From Billgrantia aerodenitrificans (lineage in GTDB: Bacteria; Pseudomonadota; Gammaproteobacteria; Pseudomonadales; Halomonadaceae), in contig NZ_JABFTV010000001.1 of the NCBI RefSeq assembly GCF_021404405.1, positions 62,001 through 126,000 of the forward strand: 64,000 nucleotides of DNA, in the 5' to 3' direction. Below, in pieces: positions 24,648 to 34,587 of this stretch; position 1 is the stretch's first letter; each line of letters begins with the position of its first letter. The notes under the pieces were generated by a model, which was given only the letters and a program-made list of their open reading frames with translations, did not search any database and had not been told where the DNA came from. The position numbers were made by a program, and so were the translations under genes.

Positions 24648-27329
24648 TCAGCCCGCCACGTCCAGCACTTCGATCAGCCTCGCGCGCAGGCGCTGCTGGC
24701 GCTCGGGGTCGGTCAGCGGTGCGCCCGACTTGTCGGTGATGAAGAAGACGTCCTCCACCCGCTCGCCCAGGGTGGCGATCTTGGCCGCCGAGAGCGAGAT
24801 GTCCTGCTCCATGAAGATGCGCCCGACCCGGGCCAGCAGGCCGGGGCGGTCGGGAGCGGTCAGCTCCAGCAGGGTACGCTCGTTGGCCGGGTCCTGCTCG
24901 ATCAGCACCTCGGTGGGCACCTTGAAGTGGCGAAGCTGGCGCGGCGTATGGCGGGTGACGATCTGCGGGTAGTCGTCGGGGTCGTCGAGTTCCTCGACCA
25001 GGTGCGCGCGGATCTCCTCGATGCGGGCCGGATCGCGAATGGCTCGCCCGAGATCGTCGAGCACGATGAAGGTGTTGAGCGTCCAGTCGTTGCTCGAGGT
25101 GGCGATGCGGGCGTCGTGGATCGACAGTCCGAGCTGCTCCATGGCGGCGGCGGTGGCGGCGAACAGGTCATCCACCGAACGGGTGTGGATGAACACCTTG
25201 GTGCCGCCGTCGGACATGTCGTCGGCGGGGGCGCTGATCAGGATCAGCGGCAGCTCGGAGCCGCCATGGGCGAGAATGCCCATGGTCTGCCACACGATCT
25301 CGCTGGGGGCGTACTGCAGGAAATACTCCTCGCCGAGCAGCTCCCAAAGACGCTCGACCTGCTCCAGGTCGGCGCCCACGGCCGCCAGCAGCGAGCGCGC
25401 CTCGTTGCGCGTCTCGGCGACCCACTCCTCGCGGTCGAGGGGATTGTCCAGACCGCGGCGCAGGGCGCGCTTGGTCTCGGCGTGGAGCTGGCGCAGCAGC
25501 GAGGCCCGCCAGCCGTTCCACAGCGTCGGGTTGGTGGCGTTGATGTCGGCCACCGTCAGCACGTAGAGGTAGTCCAGGCGGGTCTCGTCGCCGACGTGGG
25601 CGGCAAACTCGCGGATCACGTCGGGGTCGGTGATGTCGCGCTTCTGGGCCACCATCGACATCACCAGATGGTTCTCCACCAGCCAGCTCACCAGCCGCGT
25701 GTCGCGGCTCGACAGGCCGTGACGCTCAGCGAAGCGCTCCACGTCGTGGGCGCCTAGAATCGAGTGGTCGCCGCCGCGGCCCTTGCCGATGTCGTGATAG
25801 AGCCCGGCGATCCACAGCAGCTCCAGCTTGGGCAGCTGGTGCACCAGTTCCGCCACCACCGGGAACTCCTCGCGGGCCTCGGGCTTGCGAAACTGGTGAA
25901 TGAACTTGAGCAGGCGCAGGGTGTGGGCATCCACCGTATAGATGTGAAACAGGTCGTGCTGCATCAGCCCTACCGCTTGACCGAACTCCGGCAGGTACTT
26001 GCCGAGCACGCCGTAGCGATTCATGCGCCTGAGCTGACGCGCCACGTTGCCGCTCGAGCACAGCAGCGACATGAACAGGTGCTGGTGCTGGGCGTCGTCG
26101 CGGTAGAGGTCGTCGATGAGATGACGGTTGTCGCGAATCAAGCGGATGGTGTCGGCGCGTACGCCCTCGATCTCGGGATGCTCCGCCATCAGCAGGAACA
26201 GCTCCAGCAGCGCGTAGGGGTGCTCGCGGAAGACCGAGCGGTGACGCGCCTTGATATAGCTCCCTTCGATCACGAAGCGCTCGTTGAGGCCGGTGATCTC
26301 GAGCTTTTCGCCGCCGCGCAGGATGGCCTCGTCGAAGTGCTGCAGCAGCATGTCGTTGAGCCCCGCCAGCGCCGTCACGTGGCGGTAGTAGCGCTTCATG
26401 AACTGTTCGACGGCCAGGCGCTCGGGAGTATCGCGGAAGCCGAACAGCTCGGCGATGGTGCGCTGGTGGTCGAACAGCAGGCGATCCTCGGCGCGCCCGG
26501 TGAGCATGTGCAGGGCATAGCGCACCTGCCACAGGAAGGCCCGGCCCTGGCTCAGGATGTGCAGCTCGGCGTCGTTCATGAAGCCGTTCGCCACCAGGTC
26601 GCCGTAACGCTGGCTGCCGAAGTGGCGCTTGGCCACCCAGCCGATCATCTGGATGTCGCGCAACCCGCCCGGTGAACTCTTGATGTTGGGCTCGAGGTGG
26701 TACTCGGAGTTGTTGAAGCGGTGATGGCGGCTGATCTGCTCCTGCCACTTGGCTTCGAAGAAGCGGTCGGCGGGCCAGATGCGCTCGGGCGCGATGCGCG
26801 CCTTCATCGCCTCGCGCAGCGACTCGGGGCCGGCCAGGGTGCGCGACTCCATCAGGTTGGTGATGACGGTGATGTCGGCACTGGCCTCACGTTCGCAGTC
26901 GGCCAGCGAGCGCACGCTGTGGCCGATCTCCAGGCCGATGTCCCACAGCAGGGTGATGAAGGCAGTCAGCGGCTCGCGATAGGGCGAGTCGTCGTCGTCC
27001 GCCAGCAACAGCATCAGGTCGATGTCGGAGCGGGGGTGGAGTTCGCCGCGCCCGTAGCCGCCCACGGCGAGCAGCGCCACGCCGTCGTCGGGCCACTCCT
27101 GCAGCGACCACGCCACGCCGAGCAGCTGGTCGAGGCACCAGGCCCGGCCGTGCACCAGGTCGCGAATGTCGGCGCCGGCACGGAAGCGCTCGTCCAGGCG
27201 CTGCTGAATGTCGCGCAGCGCCGCCTTGAACGGCGCTATCGGCGAGCGAGTGCCGGCGAGTTCGCTGCGGAAGGTGGCAGCATCGAACAGCGTCTCATCG
27301 GGAACGAAACGGTAGTGGTGCAGCAGCAT
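24648..27329 (-). CDS. glnD: [Protein-PII] uridylyltransferase/uridylyl-removing enzyme
   Basis: Glutamine sensor that uridylylates and deuridylylates PII to control nitrogen assimilation. The 893-residue protein matches E. coli length. The nucleotidyltransferase domain has GGYGRGELHPRSDIDLML near residues 90-107. The HD domain follows (LYHDIGKGRGGDHS and HLVMS), and two C-terminal ACT domains bind glutamine (VFIHTRSVDDLF and LLELTAPDRPGLLARVG). The start at 27327-27329 gives the standard N-terminus. It follows map by 11 bp, so map-glnD are co-transcribed. Confidence 0.97.
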   Translation of the reverse strand: MLLHHYRFVPDETLFDAATFRSELAGTRSPIAPFKAALRDIQQRLDERFRAGADIRDLVHGRAWCLDQLLGVAWSLQEWPDDGVALLAVGGYGRGELHPRSDIDLMLLLADDDDSPYREPLTAFITLLWDIGLEIGHSVRSLADCEREASADITVITNLMESRTLAGPESLREAMKARIAPERIWPADRFFEAKWQEQISRHHRFNNSEYHLEPNIKSSPGGLRDIQMIGWVAKRHFGSQRYGDLVANGFMNDAELHILSQGRAFLWQVRYALHMLTGRAEDRLLFDHQRTIAELFGFRDTPERLAVEQFMKRYYRHVTALAGLNDMLLQHFDEAILRGGEKLEITGLNERFVIEGSYIKARHRSVFREHPYALLELFLLMAEHPEIEGVRADTIRLIRDNRHLIDDLYRDDAQHQHLFMSLLCSSGNVARQLRRMNRYGVLGKYLPEFGQAVGLMQHDLFHIYTVDAHTLRLLKFIHQFRKPEAREEFPVVAELVHQLPKLELLWIAGLYHDIGKGRGGDHSILGAHDVERFAERHGLSSRDTRLVSWLVENHLVMSMVAQKRDITDPDVIREFAAHVGDETRLDYLYVLTVADINATNPTLWNGWRASLLRQLHAETKRALRRGLDNPLDREEWVAETRNEARSLLAAVGADLEQVERLWELLGEEYFLQYAPSEIVWQTMGILAHGGSELPLILISAPADDMSDGGTKVFIHTRSVDDLFAATAAAMEQLGLSIHDARIATSSNDWTLNTFIVLDDLGRAIRDPARIEEIRAHLVEELDDPDDYPQIVTRHTPRQLRHFKVPTEVLIEQDPANERTLLELTAPDRPGLLARVGRIFMEQDISLSAAKIATLGERVEDVFFITDKSGAPLTDPERQQRLRARLIEVLDVAG

Positions 27330-27340
27330 GTTGGCTCGAC

Positions 27341-28132
27341 TCAGTGGTCGAGGAAGGAGAAATCTTCCTCGTGGCGCGCCGTGAGCACCTCGACGCCGGT
27401 TTCGGTGACCAGCAGGGTGTGCTCCCACTGTGCGGACAGACTCTTGTCCCGGGTCACCGCGGTCCAGCCGTCGCGCAGCACCTTGGTCTGGTGCCCGCCG
27501 ACGTTGATCATCGGCTCGATGGTGAAGCACATGCCGGCGGCCAGGGTGGCGTCGGCCTCGGGCGCGTAGCCGTCATAATGCAGCACCTGGGGGTCTTCGT
27601 GGAAGGTGGCGCCTATGCCGTGGCCACAGAAGTCGCGCACCACCGAGTAGCCGTTGACCTCGGCATGGCCCTGAATGGCGCGAGCCAGTTCGGAGAGGCG
27701 CGCGCCCGGCCGCACCAGGGCGATGCTCTTGTACAGGCACTCCTGGGTCACCCGGCACAGCCGCTCGCCCTGGATGTTCTCGCCGACGATGAACATCACG
27801 CTGGTGTCGCCGTGGTAGCCGTCGGCGGTCTTCACGGTGACATCGACGTTCATGATGTCGCCCTTCTTCAGCTTCTTGTCCGGATCGGGAATGCCGTGGC
27901 AGACCACGTGATTGAGCGAGGTGCAGATCGACTTGGGAAAGCCGTGATAGTTGAGCGGTGCCGGAGTGGAGCCCAGTTCGCCTACGATGTAGTCGTGGCA
28001 CAGGCGATCCAGCTCGCCGGTGGTCACGCCGGCCTGGACGTGGGGGGCGATCATCTCCAGCACGCTGGCGGCCTGGCGACCGGCCTCGCGCATCTTCTCG
28101 ATCTCGTCGGGCGTCTTGATGGCTATGTTCAT
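27341..28132 (-). CDS. map: Type I methionine aminopeptidase
   Basis: Removes the initiator methionine from nascent proteins. The 263-residue metallopeptidase shows the ordered metal ligands. The first Asp is in MNVDVTVKTADGYHGDTS, His in GHGIGATFHEDP, Glu in TIEPMI, and the last Glu is near HTLLVTETGVEVLT. The ATG at 28130-28132 gives the E. coli-like N-terminus (IKTPDEIEKMREAGR). It is divergent from rpsB, an arrangement conserved across gammaproteobacteria. Confidence 0.97.
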   Translation of the reverse strand: MNIAIKTPDEIEKMREAGRQAASVLEMIAPHVQAGVTTGELDRLCHDYIVGELGSTPAPLNYHGFPKSICTSLNHVVCHGIPDPDKKLKKGDIMNVDVTVKTADGYHGDTSVMFIVGENIQGERLCRVTQECLYKSIALVRPGARLSELARAIQGHAEVNGYSVVRDFCGHGIGATFHEDPQVLHYDGYAPEADATLAAGMCFTIEPMINVGGHQTKVLRDGWTAVTRDKSLSAQWEHTLLVTETGVEVLTARHEEDFSFLDH

Positions 28133-28210
28133 GGAGTCTCGTATCGGAGGAATGGCAGTGCCGGCAGCATGGGATAAGGCGGCGGGCGACTTCATCTCGT
28201 GGATGAACTA

Positions 28211-28219
28211 TGGTATAAA
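28211..28219 (+). promoter_or_regulatory. Extended -10 promoter of rpsB
   Basis: TGGTATAAA followed by a GC-rich discriminator (GCCGCGCG). This is the form known for gammaproteobacterial rpsB promoters, typical of growth-rate and stringent control. The -35 (TTCATC at 28191-28196) is weak, as expected for an extended -10. Confidence 0.75.
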
Positions 28220-28225
28220 GCCGCG

Positions 28226-28454
28226 CGCTTTCCTGCAATCGTCAGGGTCCAGGCCAAACGGCCGGCCGGCGAGGCAGCGACGGCGTCGGCGGCGAGTCGC
28301 CCAAGCGCCTGGCGCAGCACGACTCGAGCCGTTAACTCAACAGCCTTGAAAACACACACGTACCGGCACATGGTCCCGGGTGCTGCCGCGGTTCTTCCCG
28401 GCGGTCGGATCCATGGGGTGCGTGGAGGCCTAACCCGATTTTCAGGAGTCATCC
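28226..28454 (+). promoter_or_regulatory. rpsB 5' leader, likely S2-autoregulated
   Basis: About 230 nt of untranslated leader separate the rpsB promoter from its start codon. In gammaproteobacteria this leader folds into a conserved structure by which excess S2 represses rpsB-tsf. Here I can see GC-rich inverted segments (for example around 28258-28300 and 28365-28405), but I did not derive the full fold. The assignment rests on position, length and the promoter type. The 322-bp map-rpsB gap holds nothing else. Confidence 0.55.
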
Positions 28455-29201
28455 ATGGCACACGTCAACATGCGTGACCTGCTCAAGGCAGGCGCACACT
28501 TCGGTCACCAGACCCGTTACTGGAACCCGAAGATGGGCAAGTTCATCTTCGGCGCTCGTAACAAGATCCACATCATCAACCTCGAGCACACCCTGCCGGC
28601 CCTCAACGAGGTGATCGACGTGGTCGAGAAGATGGCCGCTTCCAACAACAAGATCCTGTTCGTCGGCACCAAGCGCAGCGCGAGCAAGATCATCAAGGAA
28701 GAAGCCAATCGCGTCGGCATGCCGTTCGTCAACCACCGCTGGCTCGGTGGCATGCTGACCAACTACAAGACCATCCGTCAGTCGATCAAGCGTCTGCGCG
28801 ACCTCGAGACCATGCGCGAGGACGGCACCTTCGACAAGCTGACCAAGAAAGAAGTCCTGATGGCGACTCGCGAGCAGGACAAGCTCGAGCGCTCCATCGG
28901 CGGCATCAAGGAGATGGGCGGTCTGCCCGACGCGCTGTTCGTCATCGACGTGGACCACGAGCGCATCGCCATCAACGAGGCGAACAAGCTCGGCATCCCG
29001 GTCATCGGCGTGGTGGACACCAACTCCGATCCGGACGGCGTCGACTACGTGATTCCCGGCAACGATGACTCCATTCGCGCCATCCAGATCTACGTCAAGG
29101 CGATTGCCGACGCCTGTGCGCGTGCGAAAGAAGGTCGTCCCGACGAGTTCGTCGAGGTCACCGAGGGTGAAAGCGGCGACGCTACTGCCGCCGCCGAGTA
29201 A
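28455..29201 (+). CDS. rpsB: 30S ribosomal protein S2
   Basis: A 248-residue small-subunit protein starting [20 protein letters not shown], with [30 protein letters not shown] and [19 protein letters not shown] segments. The C-terminus is acidic and slightly longer than in E. coli. AGGAGTC precedes the ATG. It heads the rpsB-tsf-pyrH-frr order typical of proteobacteria. Confidence 0.98.
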   Translation: MAHVNMRDLLKAGAHFGHQTRYWNPKMGKFIFGARNKIHIINLEHTLPALNEVIDVVEKMAASNNKILFVGTKRSASKIIKEEANRVGMPFVNHRWLGGMLTNYKTIRQSIKRLRDLETMREDGTFDKLTKKEVLMATREQDKLERSIGGIKEMGGLPDALFVIDVDHERIAINEANKLGIPVIGVVDTNSDPDGVDYVIPGNDDSIRAIQIYVKAIADACARAKEGRPDEFVEVTEGESGDATAAAE

Positions 29202-29295
29202 CGGCGCGTTGCTCGAGCCGGCAGTGCCGGCTCGGCAGGGCGGTCGCCCAGTGCGTCCGCCCGCTACCGTTCCGCCACGGCGGAGCGAGTGTTCA

Positions 29296-29313
29296 CCGGG
29301 CCTTCGGGCCCGG
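29296..29313 (+). terminator. Attenuator-like hairpin between rpsB and tsf
   Basis: Stem 29296-29302 with 29307-29313 and a TTCG tetraloop, followed by CGCCCTTATT. A second hairpin (29215-29221 with 29227-29233) lies just after the rpsB stop. Partial termination between rpsB and tsf is known in E. coli; here it is inferred. Confidence 0.5.
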
Positions 29314-29376
29314 CGCCCTTATTCCCAGGTCGAACCTGGATCAACCCGGGTTCCACTTACCAAGAGGTGAATTACC

Positions 29377-30246
29377 ATGGCAGCGATCAGCGCTTCCCAG
29401 GTCAAGGAGCTGCGCGAGCGTACCGGGCTCGGCATGATGGAGTGCAAGAAAGCACTCACCGAAGCGGGTGGTGACATCGAACTCGCCATCGAGAACCTGC
29501 GCAAGAGCTCCGGCCTGAAGGCCGCCAAGAAGGCCGGCCGTACCGCCGCCGAAGGCACCGTGGTGACCCGTGTCGCCGCAGACGGCAGCTACGGCGTGGT
29601 GGTCGAGATCAACTCCGAGACCGACTTCGTCGCACGCGACGACAACTTCAAGGCCTTCGCCGACAAGGTCGCCGACGCCTTCTTCGCCGCCAAGAGCGAG
29701 GACGTGGCTGCCGTGATGGCCGGCGAGCTCGAGAGCGCTCGCGAGCAGTTGGTGCAGAAGATCGGCGAGAACATCGGTGTGCGTCGCTGCGCCGTCGTCG
29801 AGGCGCCGGCAGGCGCGCTGGTGGGCGAATACGTCCACGGCGGCCGCATCGGCGTGCTCACCGTGCTCAAGGGCGGTAACAGCGAAGTGGCCAAGGACGT
29901 TGCCATGCATGTGGCCGCGATCAACCCGGCCGTGGCGCTTCCCGAGGACATGCCTCAGGAGCAGCTCGACAAGGAGAAGGCGATCATCCTGGCTCAGCCC
30001 GACATGGCCGGCAAGCCCGAGCAGATCGCCGAGAAGATGGTCGAAGGCCGCCTGAAGAAGTACCTGGCCGAGAACAGCCTGACCGAGCAGCCCTTCGTCA
30101 AGGATCCGAACCAGTCCGTGGCCGAGTTCGTCAAGGCCGCCGGCGGTGAGGTGCTTGGCTTCACCCGCTTCGAAGTGGGCGAGGGCATCGAGAAGGAAGA
30201 GGTCGACTTCGCCAAGGAAGTCATGGAACAGGCTGGCCGTCGCTAA
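29377..30246 (+). CDS. tsf: Elongation factor Ts
   Basis: Guanine-nucleotide exchange factor for EF-Tu. The 289-residue protein has the N-terminal UBA-like domain ([19 protein letters not shown]), the core signature [17 protein letters not shown] near residues 75-91 with the TDFV that contacts EF-Tu, and the second core repeat. It follows rpsB by 175 bp containing two hairpins, and AGAGGTG precedes the ATG. Confidence 0.98.
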   Translation: MAAISASQVKELRERTGLGMMECKKALTEAGGDIELAIENLRKSSGLKAAKKAGRTAAEGTVVTRVAADGSYGVVVEINSETDFVARDDNFKAFADKVADAFFAAKSEDVAAVMAGELESAREQLVQKIGENIGVRRCAVVEAPAGALVGEYVHGGRIGVLTVLKGGNSEVAKDVAMHVAAINPAVALPEDMPQEQLDKEKAIILAQPDMAGKPEQIAEKMVEGRLKKYLAENSLTEQPFVKDPNQSVAEFVKAAGGEVLGFTRFEVGEGIEKEEVDFAKEVMEQAGRR

Positions 30247-30270
30247 GGTCAGAGGTTCCAGCTCGAGAAC

Positions 30271-30292
30271 GGCGTGCGCGAGAGCGCACGCC
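30271..30292 (+). terminator. Terminator after tsf
   Basis: A 9-bp GC-rich stem (30271-30279 with 30284-30292), loop GAGA. It is extended by GAGAA upstream pairing with TTCTC downstream, giving a short T-containing tail. It separates tsf from pyrH. Confidence 0.7.
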
Positions 30293-30361
30293 TTCTCGTA
30301 TCCGGCTCCCGCGCCGGACGTAGTAGAGTAGCTTCATCCCCTTGACGCCAGGAGAGTTGCC

Positions 30362-31123
30362 ATGCCCCCGACCGATCACGTCGACAGCCTCGCCAAGCCC
30401 CGTACCGACAAGTCGAAGTACAAGCGCATCCTGCTCAAGCTCTCCGGCGAAGCGCTGATGGGCGAGCACGATTTCGGCATCGATCCGCAGGTGCTCGACC
30501 GCATGGCGCTGGAGATCGGTCAACTGGTGGGTATCGGTGTACAGGTCGGTATCGTCATCGGCGGCGGCAATCTGTTCCGCGGCGCGGCGCTCAACGCAGC
30601 GGGCATGGATCGGGTCACCGGCGACCACATGGGTATGCTGGCCACGGTGATGAACGCCCTGGCCATGCGCGACGCGCTGGAGCGCTCCAACATCCGCTCA
30701 CGGGTGATGTCGGCCATTCCCATGAGCGGCGTGGTCGAGCACTACGACCGCCGCACGGCGATTCGCTACCTCACCTCCGGCGACGTGGTATTGTTCTCCG
30801 CCGGTACCGGCAATCCTTTCTTCACCACGGACTCGGCCGCCTGTCTGCGCGGCATCGAGATCGACGCCAATGTGGTGGTCAAGGCCACCAAGGTGGATGG
30901 GGTCTACGACAAGGATCCGGTCAAGCACGCCGATGCAGTCAAGTACGATCATCTGAGCTACGATGATGCGCTCGACCAGAAGCTCGGCATCATGGATTTG
31001 ACCGCTATCTGCCTGGTGCGGGACCATGACATGCCGGTTCGCGTCTTCAACATGAACAAGCCGGGCGCCCTGCTGAATCTGGTGGTGGGCGGCAAGGAAG
31101 GCACGCTGATAGACAGAGGTTGA
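30362..31123 (+). CDS. pyrH: UMP kinase
   Basis: Phosphorylates UMP to UDP; hexameric amino-acid-kinase fold and essential in bacteria. The 253-residue protein has [13 protein letters not shown], the GGGNLFRG loop, [12 protein letters not shown] and VYDKDPVKH, all diagnostic. It has about 12 extra N-terminal residues compared with E. coli. AGGAGAG precedes the ATG. The frr start lies 4 bp after its stop. Confidence 0.97.
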   Translation: MPPTDHVDSLAKPRTDKSKYKRILLKLSGEALMGEHDFGIDPQVLDRMALEIGQLVGIGVQVGIVIGGGNLFRGAALNAAGMDRVTGDHMGMLATVMNALAMRDALERSNIRSRVMSAIPMSGVVEHYDRRTAIRYLTSGDVVLFSAGTGNPFFTTDSAACLRGIEIDANVVVKATKVDGVYDKDPVKHADAVKYDHLSYDDALDQKLGIMDLTAICLVRDHDMPVRVFNMNKPGALLNLVVGGKEGTLIDRG

Positions 31124-31127
31124 CACC

Positions 31128-31685
31128 GTGATCAATGACATCCAGAAAGATGCAGAAAGTCGCATGAAGAAGAGCCTCGAGGCCCTTCATGCCAACTTCA
31201 ACAAGATTCGTACCGGGCGTGCTCACTCCAGCATCCTCGACTCAGTCACCGTGGACTACTACGGCAGCCAGGTGCCGCTCAACCAGGTCGCTTCGGTGAA
31301 CATCGAAGATGCCCGCACCCTCTCCGTGGTGCCCTGGGAGCAGAACATGGTGCCCAAGATCGAGAAGGCGATCATGACCTCCGACCTGGGCCTCAACCCG
31401 TCGAGCGCCGGCAACGTGATTCGTGTGCCGATGCCGATGCTCACCGAAGAGACCCGCAAGGGCTACATCAAACAGGCCCGCTCCGAGGCCGAGAACGCCC
31501 GCGTGGCGGTGCGCAACGTACGCCGCGATGCCAACAGCGATCTCAAGGCCCTGCTCAAGGAGAAAGAGATCTCCGAGGACGAGCAGCACCGTGCCGAAGA
31601 CGTGATCCAGAAGCTGACCGACAAGTACATCGGCGAGATCGACAAGCAGCTCGAAGTGAAGGAACACGACCTGATGCAGGTCTGA
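31128..31685 (+). CDS. frr: Ribosome recycling factor
   Basis: Splits post-termination ribosomes with EF-G. The 185-residue protein matches E. coli length and has [19 protein letters not shown] and [17 protein letters not shown]. The start is GTG at 31128, four bases after the pyrH stop, with AGAGG upstream. A later ATG would remove conserved N-terminal residues. Confidence 0.97.
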   Translation: MINDIQKDAESRMKKSLEALHANFNKIRTGRAHSSILDSVTVDYYGSQVPLNQVASVNIEDARTLSVVPWEQNMVPKIEKAIMTSDLGLNPSSAGNVIRVPMPMLTEETRKGYIKQARSEAENARVAVRNVRRDANSDLKALLKEKEISEDEQHRAEDVIQKLTDKYIGEIDKQLEVKEHDLMQV

Positions 31686-31743
31686 GCAGCGCCGGGTGGC
31701 CCTGCCTGGCCACCCGGATCTCCCACCGCCATTGCGAGACATC

Positions 31744-32520
31744 ATGACGTCAGCGCAGACCTCTGCATCGAAGATGCCACCGAAGCCCCCCGGCGACGGC
31801 CTGCCGCGCCATGTGGCGGTCATCATGGACGGCAACAACCGCTGGGCGCGTGCGCGAGGGCTCTCCGGTATCCGTGGCCATCATGCCGGCGTCGAGGCCG
31901 TGCGGGCGGTGATCCGGCGCGCCGCCGAGCGCGGCATCGAGACCCTGACGCTGTTCGCCTTCTCCAGCGAGAACTGGCGTCGCCCCGAGGCTGAAGTGAG
32001 CGCTCTTATGGAGCTGTTTCTCCTCGCGCTCAAGCGTGAAGTGAAGAAGCTCCACAAGAACGGCATCCGGCTCTCGGTGATTGGCGACCGCTCCGCCTTC
32101 TCCAGCTCGATCCAGAAGCACATCGACAGGGCCGAGGCGCTGACCCGCGACAACCAGCGCATGCATCTGGTGATCGCGGCCAACTATGGCGGTCGCTGGG
32201 ACATTGCCATGGCGGCGCGCCGTCTGGCCGAGCGTGCTGCGGCCGGGGAGCTGGATCCGGCTGCGGTCGATGAGTACGCCGTGCAGGGCGAGCTTTGCCT
32301 GGCCGATGAGGCGCCGGTGGATCTGTGCATCCGCACCAGCGGCGAACAGCGCATCTCCAACTTTCTGCTGTGGCAGATGGCCTATGCCGAGCTCTATTTC
32401 ACGCCGCTGCTGTGGCCCGATTTCGATGGCGATGCCTTCGACCTGGCAGTGGACGACTTCCGCCGACGGCAGCGCCGCTTCGGTATGACCGACGAACAGA
32501 TCGAGGCTGAAGGTGCTTAG
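31744..32520 (+). CDS. uppS: Undecaprenyl diphosphate synthase (cis-prenyltransferase)
   Basis: Extends farnesyl diphosphate with eight isoprene units to make the C55 carrier lipid for peptidoglycan and O-antigen. The 258-residue protein has HVAVIMDGNNRWAR with the catalytic Asp29, FAFSSENWRRP, and the C-terminal DLCIRTSGEQRISNFLLWQ and YFTPLLWPDF. Start choice between 31744 and the ATG ten codons later is uncertain; only variable residues are affected. cdsA overlaps its end. Confidence 0.96.
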   Translation: MTSAQTSASKMPPKPPGDGLPRHVAVIMDGNNRWARARGLSGIRGHHAGVEAVRAVIRRAAERGIETLTLFAFSSENWRRPEAEVSALMELFLLALKREVKKLHKNGIRLSVIGDRSAFSSSIQKHIDRAEALTRDNQRMHLVIAANYGGRWDIAMAARRLAERAAAGELDPAAVDEYAVQGELCLADEAPVDLCIRTSGEQRISNFLLWQMAYAELYFTPLLWPDFDGDAFDLAVDDFRRRQRRFGMTDEQIEAEGA

Positions 32521-33313
32521 ACAGCGAGTCATTACGGCGGCATGGTTGGCGCCGCTGATGCTGGCCGGACTGTTCGGCCTTACGGGCGGTGCCTTTGCCC
32601 TCTTCACCGGCGGCATCGTGCTGCTGGCCGCCTGGGAATGGACCAATCTGGCCGGGGTGAGCGAGACGACCCGGCGGCTGGCCCTGGTGGCGGGCATGGC
32701 GCTGCTGATGCTCGTGCTGTGGGCAGCAGGCGCTGCGCTGTCGGTCGGGCTCCTGTGGCTGGCCGTGGCTGGCTGGCTGGTCAATCTCTATTGGATCGTT
32801 CAGTACCCTGCGCGAAGTGAGCAGTGGCAGTCCATGGCCATGCGCCTGAGCATGGGGCTGTGGGTGCTGCTGCCGACCTGGGTCGGCTTCAACGTGCTGC
32901 GCGATACCGGCGGCATCTGGTTGCTCTACGTGCTGCTGCTGGTATGGGGGGCCGATATCGGCGCCTATTTCAGCGGTCGCGCCTGGGGCAGGCGCAAGCT
33001 GGCGCCGGCGGTCAGTCCGGGCAAGTCCTGGGAAGGCGTGGCCGGCGGGCTGGTGGTGACGCTGATGCTGGCGCTGGTATTTGCCACCTGGCAGGGGTTG
33101 GGTGCGGCGGCTGGCTTGGGGCTGGTCGTGGTCACGGCGATCGTGACGCTGGTCTCGGTGATGGGCGATCTTTTCGAGAGCATGCTCAAGCGCTTCCGCG
33201 GTATCAAGGACTCCAGCAACCTGCTGCCGGGCCACGGCGGCGTACTCGACCGCATCGACAGCCTGACCGCCGCGGTGCCGCTGTTCGCGCTGCTCTCGCT
33301 CGGGGTCCTGTAG
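32513..33313 (+). CDS. cdsA: Phosphatidate cytidylyltransferase
   Basis: Inner-membrane enzyme making CDP-diacylglycerol for all phospholipids. The 266-residue protein has about eight transmembrane helices and the full CdsA signature near the C-terminus ([20 protein letters not shown] followed by GVLDRID). The start is GTG at 32513, inside the end of uppS (8-nt overlap), so translation is coupled. The dxr GTG follows one base after its stop. Confidence 0.95.
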   Translation: MLRQRVITAAWLAPLMLAGLFGLTGGAFALFTGGIVLLAAWEWTNLAGVSETTRRLALVAGMALLMLVLWAAGAALSVGLLWLAVAGWLVNLYWIVQYPARSEQWQSMAMRLSMGLWVLLPTWVGFNVLRDTGGIWLLYVLLLVWGADIGAYFSGRAWGRRKLAPAVSPGKSWEGVAGGLVVTLMLALVFATWQGLGAAAGLGLVVVTAIVTLVSVMGDLFESMLKRFRGIKDSSNLLPGHGGVLDRIDSLTAAVPLFALLSLGVL

Positions 33314-33314
33314 C

Positions 33315-34523
33315 GTGGATCGCCGTGAGATGAGCGACTCTCGCCGGCAACAGGGCGTGACGGTGCTGGGCGCGACCGGTTCCATCGGCACCAGCACGCT
33401 GGACGTGATCGCACGCCACCCCGAACGTTACCGGGTGCATGCGCTGACTGCCCACCGCTCCCGCGAGGCGCTGCTGACCCAGTGTTTGCGCCATCGACCC
33501 AGCCTGGCCGTGCTCGACGAGGAGCACGATGCCGCCTGGCTGCGTGAGCGCCTCCTGCAGGCGGGTCTGGCCACCGAGGTGCGGGCCGGGCAGCAGGCGC
33601 TCATCGAGGTGGCAAGCGACACCGAGGTGGACGTGGTGATGGCGGCCATCGTCGGCGCCGCGGGGCTGCTGCCGACGCTTGCCGCGGTGCGCGCCGGCAA
33701 GCGGGTGCTGCTGGCCAACAAGGAAGCCCTGGTGATGTCCGGGGCGCTGTTCATGGACGCCGTGTCGCGCCATGGTGCCACGCTGCTGCCGATCGATTCC
33801 GAACATAATGCCATCTACCAGTGTCTACCACCCGAGCACCGTGGCGGTCTGGCTCGTCACGGCGTCACCCAGTTGCTGCTGACCGCCTCTGGCGGGCCGT
33901 TTCGCGGCTGGTCGCGGGAGCGCCTGGCGGCGGTGACGCCGGAGCAGGCCTGCGCCCACCCCAACTGGTCGATGGGGCGCAAGATCTCGGTGGACAGCGC
34001 CACTCTGATGAACAAGGGGCTGGAGCTGATCGAGGCGTGCTGGCTGTTCGATGCCCGGCCGGAGCAGGTGCAGGTGGTGGTGCATCCGCAGAGCGTAATC
34101 CACTCCATGGCCGCCTACAGCGACGGCTCGGTACTGGCGCAGTTGGGCAATCCGGATATGCGTACGCCGATCGCCTACGGCCTGGCCTGGCCGGAGCGTA
34201 TCGAAGCCGGCGTCGAGGCGCTGGATCTGTTCCAGATCGCCCGGCTCGATTTCGAAGCGCCCGACGAGACGGCTTTCCCCTGTCTGCGGCTGGCGCGCGA
34301 GGCGATGCGGGAGGGCGGTACGGCACCGGCGATCCTCAACGGTGCCAACGAAGTGGCCGTCGACGCCTTCCTGGCGGGGCGCTTGAGCTTTCCGGGAATC
34401 GGTGAGCTGGTGGGCGAGGTTCTCACGGCACTGCCGGCAGAGAGCGGCGATGACCTGGAAACCGTGCTCGGCGCCGACGCCCGGGCGCGGCAGGCGGCGC
34501 ACACTTGGCTGGAGCGGGGCTGA
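33315..34523 (+). CDS. dxr: 1-deoxy-D-xylulose 5-phosphate reductoisomerase
   Basis: Converts DXP to MEP using NADPH, the committed step of the MEP isoprenoid pathway. The 402-residue protein has the NADPH loop [16 protein letters not shown], the [12 protein letters not shown] segment, the metal site [12 protein letters not shown] and the flexible loop [19 protein letters not shown]. The start may be GTG 33315 or ATG 33330; homology starts after both. It sits between cdsA and rseP as in most gammaproteobacteria. Confidence 0.96.
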   Translation: MDRREMSDSRRQQGVTVLGATGSIGTSTLDVIARHPERYRVHALTAHRSREALLTQCLRHRPSLAVLDEEHDAAWLRERLLQAGLATEVRAGQQALIEVASDTEVDVVMAAIVGAAGLLPTLAAVRAGKRVLLANKEALVMSGALFMDAVSRHGATLLPIDSEHNAIYQCLPPEHRGGLARHGVTQLLLTASGGPFRGWSRERLAAVTPEQACAHPNWSMGRKISVDSATLMNKGLELIEACWLFDARPEQVQVVVHPQSVIHSMAAYSDGSVLAQLGNPDMRTPIAYGLAWPERIEAGVEALDLFQIARLDFEAPDETAFPCLRLAREAMREGGTAPAILNGANEVAVDAFLAGRLSFPGIGELVGEVLTALPAESGDDLETVLGADARARQAAHTWLERG

Positions 34524-34587
34524 ATCGGGGTTGAAGAGAGGCTGAGCCGCTTTTCGCCGACGTAGTAGTCATTTCAAGGAGGCTGTA